Assembly (NCBI GenBank): GCA_009663005.1
Contig: CM018894.1
Coordinates: 2,374,465 to 2,390,860 of the forward strand
Direction of reading: 5' to 3'
DNA length: 16,396 nt
Source: Actinidia chinensis
Taxonomy: Eukaryota > Streptophyta > Magnoliopsida > Ericales > Actinidiaceae
Both the position numbers and the translations under genes were made by a program. Under the pieces are notes generated by a model. The model was given only the letters and a program-made list of their open reading frames with translations. It did not search any database and was not told the DNA's origin. This document shows, piece after piece, positions 8,430 through 16,396 of the stretch. How positions within the stretch are numbered: position 1 is the stretch's first letter; every line of letters starts with the position of its first letter.

Positions 8430-9563
8430 GAGCAATAAAAAAGTTTGGAAGAATGTGGGTTTGGTAAATAAAATATCGAAGAAGAAAAATTTTAAAAAGT
8501 GAGAATGGTAAAAAATGAAAGCAAAGGAATTTTTTGTAGAATTAATTTTTAAAAAACTTTTATAAAAAGGTAGGTGTTTTTTGCTTCGAAAACAATATAA
8601 AAAGACTCTTTTAAAATGCAAAAAAAAATAGATTTAGATAAATTAATTGAGAAAATAAGTCTAAATTATCAAAAAAATACAAAAATAGGAGAGGGATTGT
8701 TAGAAATAAATACTAAAAAAAAAGAATGTCAAATTTTTTGCATAAAAAAATATTTTAAAAAAATAACATGATGTATACTTTGTAAAATAAAGAGCCAAAC
8801 CAAATTTTTTGGAAGGATGAGAGTTTGTAAAACAAAAAATCGAAGAGAAAAAAATTTATAAGTGAGAATGTGTGGAATGATGAACAAAAAATGATTTTTT
8901 TTGGAGAAAATTTTTAGAAAAAACAATTATAAAGGGTATGTGTTTTTTTTGATAACAAAACAAGAGACTCTTTTAAAATGCACAACAAATATTAAAAATA
9001 TTAATGAGAAAACTAAGTCTATAATTATAAAAAAGTAAAAAATAGTAGATGGATTGTGTAGAAAAATAAATAAAAAAACAAAAACATATATAAACAATGA
9101 AAAACTTATGCCTTAAAAAAAAATGTGTCAAAAATAAAATAAAATGAAATGTACTAAATTGTTAAAAAAAAAAAAGAACAATAAAAAAAGTTTTGGATGA
9201 ATGAGAGTTGGGTAAACAAAAAATCAAAGGGAAAAAAATTAAAAAGTGAGGAATGTATGAATGAATGATAAACAAATTGAATTTTTTTTGGAGAATTAAT
9301 TGTTGAAAAACATTTATAAGAAAGGTAGGTATTTTTTTTGAAAACAAATACCAAAAGATGCACTTTTAAAAGGCAAAAAAAAAATTATTTAAACAATATA
9401 ATGAGAAATAAGTTAAAAATTATCAAAAAATTAAAAAAAAGTAGAAGGATTGTTTTAGGAAAATAAATAAAAAATCAAAAAAAAATAAAGCATGTAAAAT
9501 TTTAGCATAAAAAAACTGTTTAAAAAAAATAAAATGAATGTACTACAGTGTTTAAAAAAAAAA
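7996..9563 (+). repeat. right-type higher-order repeat, copy 1
   Basis: The order is E (truncated, GTGAGATTTTGTTG and TTTTTAGGAAAAAAATT, GGTAAGTG), F (8430; GAATGTGGGTTTGGTAAATA), G (8792; GGGTATGTG) and D (9176; GAACAAT, GGATGAATG, GATGCACTTTT). These subtype marks recur in the same order three more times downstream, ~1,510 bp apart. Confidence 0.78.
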
Positions 9564-11067
9564 GACAATAAGAAAAGTTGGAAGAATAGAGTTTGAAATC
9601 CAAAAAATCAAGAAGAAAAAAATTAAAACGTGAGATTTGTGAAGGAATGAAAAAAAAATGATTTTTTTTTGGAGAATAATTTTTAGGAAAAAAATTATTA
9701 AAAAGGTAAGTGTTTTTTTTTTGAAAATAAATACAAAAGAGACTCTTTTAAAATGCAAAAAAATCTTAATGCGAAAACTAATCTATAATTTATCAAAAAA
9801 TAAAAAATAGTAGAAGGGATTGTTTAGAAAATAAACTAAAAAAAAACAACAAATAAAATAAAGAATGTACAAATTTTATGCATAAAAAAATATTTTTTTA
9901 AAAAATAAAATGAATGTGTTATTTTGTTAAAAAAAAAGAGCAATAAAAAAGTTTGGAAGAATGTGGGTTTGGTAAATAAAAAATTGAATAAGAAAAAATT
10001 TAAAAAGTGAGAATGTGTTGAATGAATGAAAAACAAATGAATTTTTTTGTAGAATTAATTTTTAAAAAAAATTTATAAAAAGGTAGGTGTTTTTTCTCGA
10101 AAACAAATATAAAAGAGACTCTTTTAAAAAGCAAAAAATATATTTAGATAATATTAATTGAGAAAATAAGTCTATAATTTATCAAAAAATAAAAAATAGT
10201 AAAAGGGATTGTTTAGAAAATAAATACTAAAAAAAAGAATTACACATTTTTGCATAAAAAAATTTTAAAAAAAAATAAAATGAATGATTACTTGTAAAAT
10301 TAGAGCAATAAAAAAAGTTTTGGAGAAATTAGAGTTTTACACAAAAAATCAAAGAAGAAAAAATTTTATAAAGTGAGACTTGTGAATGAATGAAAAAAAC
10401 AAATGAATTTTTTGGAGAATTAATTTTAGAAAAAAAATTATAAAGGGTATGTGTTTTTTTTGAAAACAAATACAAAAGAGACTCTTTTAAAATGCAAAAA
10501 ACAAATATTTAAAAAATATTAATTGAGAAACTAAGTCTATAATTTATCAAAAAGTAAAAAATAGTAGATGGGATTGTTTAGAAAATAAATAAAAAAACAA
10601 AAAAATATATAAACAATGAAAAACTTTATGCTTAAAAAAAATGTTTTAAAAAAAAATAAAATGAATGTACTACATTGTTAAAAAAAAAAGAACAATAAAA
10701 AAGTTTTGGATGAATGAGAGTTTGGAAAACAAAAAATCAAAGGAAAAAAAATTAAAAAGTGAGAATTTGTTGAATGAATGAAAAACAAATGAATTTTTTT
10801 TGGAGAATTAATTTTTAGAAAAAAAATTATTAAAAGGTAGGTATTTTTTTTTGAAAACAAATACAAAAGAGGCACTTTTAAAATGCAAAAAAATATATTT
10901 AAAAAATATTAATTGAGAAATTAGTCTATAATTTATCAAAAAATAAAAAATAGTAGAAGGGATTGTTTTAGAAAATAAAAAAAATTCAAAAAAAATGTAT
11001 AAATTTTATGCATAAAAAAATTATTTTAAAAAAAATTAAATGAATGTACTACGTTGTTAAAAAAAAA
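9564..11067 (+). repeat. right-type higher-order repeat, copy 2
   Basis: Monomers start at 9564 (E), 9938 (F), 10303 (G) and 10690 (D). E keeps TTTTTAGGAAAAAAATT and GGTAAGTG. F keeps GAATGTGGGTTTGGTAAATA and TATATTTAGATAATATT. G keeps GGGTATGTG and is preceded by AAATAAATACTAAAAAAAA, as in copy 1. D keeps ATATATAAACAATGAAAAAC upstream, GGATGAATG, and GGCACTTTT. Total 1,504 bp. Confidence 0.82.
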
Positions 11068-12595
11068 GAACAATAAAATTTTTTTGGAAGAATGAGAGTT
11101 TGAAATACAAAAAATCAAAGAAGAAAAAAATTAAAAAGTGGGATTTTGTTGAATGAATGAAAAACAAATGATTTTATTAGGAGAATTAATTTTTAGGAAA
11201 AAAATTATATAAAGGTAAGTGTTTTTTTTTGAAAATAAATACAAAAGAGACTCTTTTAAAATGCAAAAAAATATTAATTGAGAAACTAATTCTATAATTT
11301 ATCAAAAATAAAAATAGAGAAGGGATTGTTGAGAAAATAATAAAACAAACAAAAATAAAATAAAGAATTGTACAAATTTATGCATAAAAAAAATGTTTTA
11401 AAAAACAATGATGTGTTACTTTGTTAAAAAAAAAGCTCAATTAAAAAATTTTGGAAGAAGTGGGTTGGGAAACAAAAAATCAAAGAAGAAAAAATTTAAA
11501 AAGTGAGAATGTGTTGAATGGGGAAAATGAAAAACAAATGAATTGTTTGGAGAAAATTTTTAGAAAAAAAATTATAAAAAGGTAGGTATTTTTTTTGGAA
11601 AACAAATACAAAAGAGAATCTTTAAAATGACAAAAAAAATATTATTTTCAAAAATATTAATTAAAAAAAGAAGTCTATATTATCAAAAATAAAAAATAGT
11701 AAAAGGGATTGTTTTAGAAAATAAATAAAAAACCAAAAAAAAAAATAAAGAATGAAAAAATTTTATGCATAAAAAATATAAAATGAATGTATTAGTTTGT
11801 AAAAAAAAAGAGCAATAAAAAATTTTTGGAAGAATGAGAGTTTGGAAAACAAACATTTAAAGAAGAAAAAATTTAAAAAGTGAGAATGTGTTGAATGAAT
11901 GAAAAACAAATGAATTTTTTTGGAGAATTAATTTTTAAGAAAAAAATTATAGAAAGGTATGTGTTTTTTTTTAAAAACAAATACAAAAGAGACTCTTTTA
12001 AAATGCAAAAACAAATATTTAAAAAATATTAATTGAGAAACTACGTTTCTAAATTTATCAAAAAGTAAAAAATATAGATGGGATGTTTAGAAAGAATAAA
12101 AAAAACAAAAAAAAATATATAAACAATGAAAAACTTTATGCTTAAAAAAAATGTTTTAAAAATAAAATAAAATGAATGTACTACATTGTTAAAAAAAAAA
12201 AAGAACAATAAAAAAGTTTTGGATGAATGAGAGTTTGGTAAACAAAAAATCAAAGGAAAAAAAAATTAAAAAGTGAGAATTTATTGAATGAATGATAAAC
12301 AAATGAATTTTTTTTTGGAGAATTAATTTTTAGAAAAAAATTTATAAAAAGGTAGGTATTTTTTTTTGAAAACAAATACAAAAGATGCACTTTTAAAATG
12401 CAAAAAATATATTTAAAAAATATTAATTGAGAAAATAAGTTTAAAATTTATCAAAAAATTAAAAAAAAAAGGAGAAGGATTGTTTTAGAAAATACATAAA
12501 AATAAAAAAAAAAAAGAATTGTTATAATTTTATGCATAAAAAAAGTTTTCAAAAAAACTCAAAGGGAAACGTACACTAAATTGTTAAAAAAAAAA
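11068..12595 (+). repeat. right-type higher-order repeat, copy 3
   Basis: Monomers start at 11068 (E), 11435 (F, weakly typed), 11810 (G, AAAGGTATGTG) and 12203 (D, GGATGAATG, TTTATTGAATGAATGATAAA, GATGCACTTTT). Total 1,528 bp. The F monomer is indel-rich and carries an odd GGGGAAAATG insertion near 11520. Confidence 0.78.
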
Positions 12596-14885
12596 GAACC
12601 AATTTAAAAAAGTTTGGAAAAAAAAGGGAAATGAGAGTTGAAATACAAAAAAATCTCAAAGAAGAAACACACTTTAAAAGTGAGATTTTGTTGAATGAAT
12701 GAAAAAAAATGATTTTTTTTGGAGAATTAATTTTTAGGAAAAAAATTATTAAAAGGTTAAGTGTGTTTTTTGGAAAAATAAATACCAAAGAGACTCGTTT
12801 AAATGCAAAAAAAAGATTAATTGAGAAATAAGTCTATAATTTATCAAAAAATAAAAAAGTAGATAGAAGATGTTTAGAAAATAAATAAAAAAACAACAAA
12901 TAAAATATCAAAGAATGTACAAAGTTATGCATAAACAAATATTTTTTAAAAAAATAAAAATGAAGGTGTTTATTTGTTGTAAAAAAGAAAAGAGCACGAA
13001 AAAGTTTTGGAAGAATGTGTCGGTTTGGTAATAAAAAAATTGAAGAAGAAAACATTTAAAAAGTGAGAATGTGTTGAATGAATGAAAAAAAATGATTTTT
13101 TTGACAGAATTAAAGTTTTTAAAAAAAATTATGTAAAAAGGTAGGTGTTTTATCGAAAACAAATATTTAAAAGAGAATCTTTAAAAAGCAAAAAATATAT
13201 TTAGATAATTAATTGAGAAAATAAGTTATAATTTATCAAAAAAAAAAAAATAGTAAAAGCGGATTGTTTAGAAAATAAATAAAAAAACCAAAAAAAAAAA
13301 ATAAAGAATGAAAAATTTTTGCATAAAACTATAAAATGAATGGAGTAGTTTTGTAAAACAAAAAGGCAATAAAAAATTTTGGAAGAATGGAGTGGAAAAC
13401 CAAAAATTTAAAGAAAGAAAAAATTTAAAAGTGAGAATTTGGTGAATGAAATGAAAAAACAATGATTTTTTTTGGAGATTAATTTTTAAGAAAAAAAAAA
13501 TTATAGACAGGTTATGTGTTTTTTTTAAAAAAACAATACAAAAGAGACTCTTTTAAAATGCAAAAAAATATATTTAAAAAAAATATTAATAGAAAGAAAC
13601 AAGTCTATAATTTATGAAAAAATAAAAAATAGTAGAAGGATTGTTTTTTAGAAAATAAAATAAAGAATGTAAACATTTTTAGCATAAAATTTTTTTTTTT
13701 AAAAATAAAATGAATATATTAGTTTGGTAAAAAAATAGTGCCACATAAAAAAGTTTTGAGGATGAGAGTTTGAAAACAAAAAATTCAAAGAATGGAAACA
13801 AATTTAACAAAGTGAGAATGTGTTTAATTACTGAAAAAAATAAATGAATTGTTTGGAGATTAATTTTTGGAAAAAAATTATAAAACGGTAGGTGTTTTTT
13901 TTAAAAAACAAATACAAAAGAGACTCTTTTAAAATGCAAAAAATATATTTAAAAAATATTAATTGAGAAAATAAGTCTATAATTTATCAAAAAATAAAAA
14001 ATAGTAGATGGGATTGTTTAGAAAATAAATAAAAAAACAAAAAAAAAATATAAAACAATGAATATATTTTATGCTTAAAAACAATATTAAAAAAAAAATA
14101 AATGAAACAAGTACTATTGTTAAAAAAAACAGACAATAAAAAAGTTTGGGAAGAATGAGGTTGGAAAAAAAACACAAAGAAAGAAAAAAAAAATTCAAAA
14201 GTGAGAATTATTGAATGAGTGAAAAAAATGAAAAACAAATGAAAAATTTTTTTGAGAATTAGAATTCATTTTTAGAAAAAAAATTATAAAAAGGTAGTTG
14301 TTTTTTTTTTGTGAAAACAAATTACAAAAAGAGGACTCTTTTAAAAAGCAAAAAATATTTAAAAGATAATTGAGGAAACTAAAGTCTATAATTTATCAAA
14401 AAAGAAGATAGATTGTTTTAGAAAATAACTAACAAAATCAAAAAAAAAATAAAGAATGTATAAATTGTATGCAATAAAAAAAATATAATGAATGTATACA
14501 TTGTTAAAAAAAAAAACACTAAAAAAAGTGTTGGATGAATGAGAGTTGGTAAACAAAAAATTCAAAGGAAAAAAAAATTAAAAAGGGAGAATTTATTGAA
14601 TGAATGATAAACAAATGAATTTTTTTTTGGAGAATTAATTTTTAGAAAAAAAATTATAAAAAGGTAGGTATTTTTTTTTGAAAACAAATACAAAAGATGC
14701 ACTTTTAAAATGCAAAAAATATATTTAAAAAATATTAATTGAGAAAATAAGTTTATAATTTATCAAAAAATAAAAAAAAAGTGGATAAATTATAAAACAA
14801 AAATAAAATAAAGAATGAAAAACTTTTATGCATAAAAAAATATTTTTTTAAAAAATAAAATGAATGTATTAGTTTGTAAAAAAAA
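12596..14885 (+). repeat. right-type higher-order repeat, copy 4, expanded by two monomers
   Basis: E (12596), F (12992, GTGTCGGTTTGGTAATA and TATATTTAGATAATT) and G (13365, GGTTATGTG) are followed by two extra monomers (13738, 14132) before D (14517). The last D-to-D spacing is therefore ~2,314 bp instead of ~1,513. The monomer at 14132 has a D-like lead-in (GTAGATGGGA, AACAATG, ATGCTTAAAA) but a non-D body, as expected from an exchange between out-of-register monomers. The E-F-G part has many single-base gains and losses. Confidence 0.7.
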
Positions 14886-15750
14886 GAGCAATAAAAGAAT
14901 TTTGAAAGAATGAGGGTTTGGTAAACAAAAAATTAAAGAAGAAAAAATTTAAAAAAAAAGAATGTGTTGATTGAATAAAAAACAAATGAATTTTTTTGGA
15001 GAATTAATTTTTACAAAAAAAATAGTGAAAAGGTAGGGTTTTTTTTGAAAAAAAATATATAAAAAAATACAAAAGAGACTCTTTTAAGATGCAAAAAATT
15101 ATTATCAAAAAAATATTAATTGAGAAAATAAGTCTATAATTTATCAAAAAATAAAAATAGTAGAAGGGATTGTTTTGAAAAATAAATTAAAAAACAAAAA
15201 GAAAATAAAGAATTAAAAAAGTTTATGCATAAAAAAAAATGAATGTATTACTTTGTTAAAAAAAGAGTAATAAAAGAATTTTGAAAGAATGAGGGTTTGG
15301 TAAATAAAAAATCAATGAAAGGAATATCCAAAGAAGAAAACAATAAAAAGTGAGAATGGGCTTTAAATGCAATGAAAAAAAATGATTTATTTTGGGAGAA
15401 TTAATTTTTAGAAACACAAAAATAGTTAAAAAGGTAGTATGTTTTTTTTAAAAAATACATAAAAAATACCAAAAGAGACTCTTTTAAAATACAAAAAAAT
15501 ATATTTAAAAATAATTAATTGAGAAAAACAAGTCTACAATTTATCAAAAATTAAAAAATAGTTAGAGAAAGGGATTGTTTGAAAAATTAAATTAAAAACA
15601 AAAGAAAAAAAGATTAAAAAAAAAAAAAAAATTTTATGCATAAAAAAATAAAATGAATGTATTACTTTGTAAAAAAAAGAGTAATAAACGAATTTTGAAA
15701 GAATGAGGGTTTGGCAAACAAAAAATCAAAGAAAAAAAAATCAAAGAAGA
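14886..15750 (+). repeat. run of a terminal monomer subtype, last copy broken
   Basis: Monomers at 14886, 15265 and 15679 share AAAGAATTTTGAAAGAATGA and GAGGGTTTGG, and the last two have GAGTAATAAA in place of GAGCAATAAA. These changes are not seen elsewhere in the array, so this edge expanded locally. The third copy stops after TCAAAGAAG plus a T run near 15750. Confidence 0.72.
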
Positions 15751-15779
15751 TTTTTTTTTAAGTGTTCGCATTATTTTAT

Positions 15780-15897
15780 AAATTAAAAAATTGTAATGAA
15801 AGAGTTTTGGAATAATGAGAATTTTTTGTTACAGTGAGTCATAGAAAAGAAACAAGAAATAATTGAGAAAATAATCATTTTATAAATGAAAAAGATA
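15780..15897 (+). repeat. diverged, shrunken relic of a satellite monomer
   Basis: GAAAGAGTTTTGGAATAATGAGA, then GTGAG, then AATAATTGAGAAAATAA occur in the same order as in the satellite (AAAAAGTTTTGGAAGAATGAGA, GTGAG, AATAATTGAGAAAATAA), but the spacing is compressed to about 110 bp. This looks like an old edge monomer with large deletions. Confidence 0.55.
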
Positions 15898-16396
15898 AAA
15901 AAAATACCTCGTAAGATGGTTCTAACTTGTCCTTCTATTTGGTATTGAAAATATCTTCAACAACAATCTATTTCTACATAAAGATGATCAACGTACAACA
16001 TAACTCAGTCCATTAAACATTGATAATTAAAAAATCATAAAAGAGTGTCTACTTGACTCACAATACCCAGGTAGTACATGTCAAAAACTTTGGCAATAGA
16101 ATGTCTAGATAGATTAACTAAAGAATCCATTAACATTGGCAATAGAATCCAAGTGACTTGAATTGCATATGGTGTAATTATCTTATACAGCTGTAATTCA
16201 AACCAATGACCAATTTCTTTCATCTCAGTTGATTTCATAGACATGATGCTGGATTTTAAAAATAAAAATTAACATGCAGTTGAAAACTAAACATTCAAAA
16301 GGGTAATATGGACCGAGGAAAGCTTTCCATTAGTAGTTGAATTTGATTGGAATGGGCATTTTTTGAAAATGTGAAGGTGCTAATTTGATCCCTGAC
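15898..16396. other. flanking DNA, no recognised gene
   Basis: Base composition returns to ordinary plant intergenic values. A 69-codon minus-strand open frame (16035-16244, containing LLPMLMDSLVNLSRHSIAK) follows a sequence resembling a 3' splice site (TTTTAAAATCCAG at ~16247-16259) and ends near a possible donor (GGGTATTG). I recognise no family, and a nearby minus-strand stretch (RYFQYQIEGQVRTILRG, ~15911-15960) is also open and unmatched. These could be exon remnants or chance. The TGCTAATTTGATCCCT at the extreme right resembles transposon-end wording seen in plants, but it is cut by the window. Confidence 0.3.

Larger units (their letters stand above)
3897..15750 (+). repeat. A-rich satellite array, ~31 head-to-tail monomers
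   Basis: Every monomer keeps the same order: GAGCAATAAAAAAG, TTTTGGAAGAATGAGAGTTT, TCAAAGAAG, TTTAAAAAGTGAGAA, TTGAATGAATGAAAAA, GGAGAATTAATTTTT, GGTAGGTG plus a T run, ACAAATACAAAA, GAGACTCTTTT, ATGCAAAAA, AATTGAGAAA, AAGTCTATAATTTATC, ATAGTAGAAGGGA, TTATGCATAAAA, AAAATGAATGT. Monomer starts, taken at GAGCAAT or its equivalent: 3906, 4346, 4782, 5168, 5602, 6041, 6466, 6850, 7278, 7664, (truncated, ~7996), 8430, 8792, 9176, 9564, 9938, 10303, 10690, 11068, 11435, 11810, 12203, 12596, 12992, 13365, 13738, 14132, 14517, 14886, 15265, 15679. Short monomers are ~363-393 bp and long ones ~430-447 bp. All lie in one orientation. The plus strand is dominated by A. No protein is encoded. A pericentromeric or other heterochromatic location is likely but not shown. 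Confidence 0.96.

Noticed and set aside
8295..14238. Many minus-strand Phe/Ser/Lys-rich open frames with a recurring FPNSHSSKTF-like peptide
   Set aside because: They are the same satellite segment read repeatedly through its poly-T strand. The frames break at random indels, so there is no coding selection.
3897..15750. CRISPR-like or tRNA-like repeat structure, or a bacterial origin (A-rich iterons)
   Set aside because: Monomers are long and fully tandem with no unique spacers, and the window shows plant retrotransposon context.
3897..15750. CENP-B-box-like motif or an internal half-monomer dimer in the satellite
   Set aside because: I looked for a TTCGNNNNANNCGGG-like site and for similarity between monomer halves. 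Neither was convincing in such A-rich sequence.

Overview
This is non-coding, repeat-dominated DNA from a flowering-plant nuclear genome. The evidence is a very AT-rich base composition, plant-type LTR-retrotransposon sequence (TGTAACACC-type LTR starts, a long purine-rich leader), a decayed Myb/SANT-like gene fragment, and a long satellite array beside an assembly gap. The species cannot be named from the sequence alone. I see no intact protein-coding gene, no tRNA or rRNA gene, and no CRISPR or bacterial feature.

Layout. (1) 1-1110: AT-rich intergenic DNA with three imperfect copies of a ~46-bp promoter-like repeat (82-247), probably LTR-derived, and a small inverted-repeat, MITE-like segment (922-1104). 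(2) ~1114-1912, minus strand: a broken Myb/SANT-like (Myb_DNA-bind_3 type) coding remnant with frameshifts and stops. (3) ~1930-3527: LTR-retrotransposon debris with a ~330-bp imperfect direct duplication, a ~150-bp purine tract, and a ~100-bp tandem repeat built around a CAACCGGTTG palindrome. (4) 3528-3796: the start of another LTR, cut by a gap of exactly 100 N (3797-3896). (5) 3897-~15750: one head-to-tail satellite array of about 31 A-rich monomers, 363-447 bp each. (6) ~15790-15897: a shrunken, diverged relic monomer. (7) 15898-16396: ordinary flanking DNA without a recognisable gene.

The main result is the organisation of the satellite. Aligning monomers by eye on shared diagnostic variants shows two separate higher-order repeat (HOR) families. 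The left block (3906-~7277) is a tetramer of ~1,685 bp seen twice. It is made mostly of long ~440-bp monomers that carry an internal ~65-bp duplication. The right block (~7996-14885) is a different tetramer of ~1,510 bp seen about four times, built from ~375-bp monomers. The blocks are joined by two transitional monomers, a truncated monomer (272 bp) and an expanded one (493 bp). A third subtype forms a short run (14886-~15750) before the array decays into flanking DNA.

A second striking observation is a block at ~6340-7043. It remains collinear with the satellite, but A is progressively replaced by C while G and T are kept, and it then returns abruptly to normal sequence. A base-calling or assembly artefact is the likeliest cause, and it creates spurious long open frames. 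All long open frames inside the array are by-products of poly(A)/poly(T) composition.
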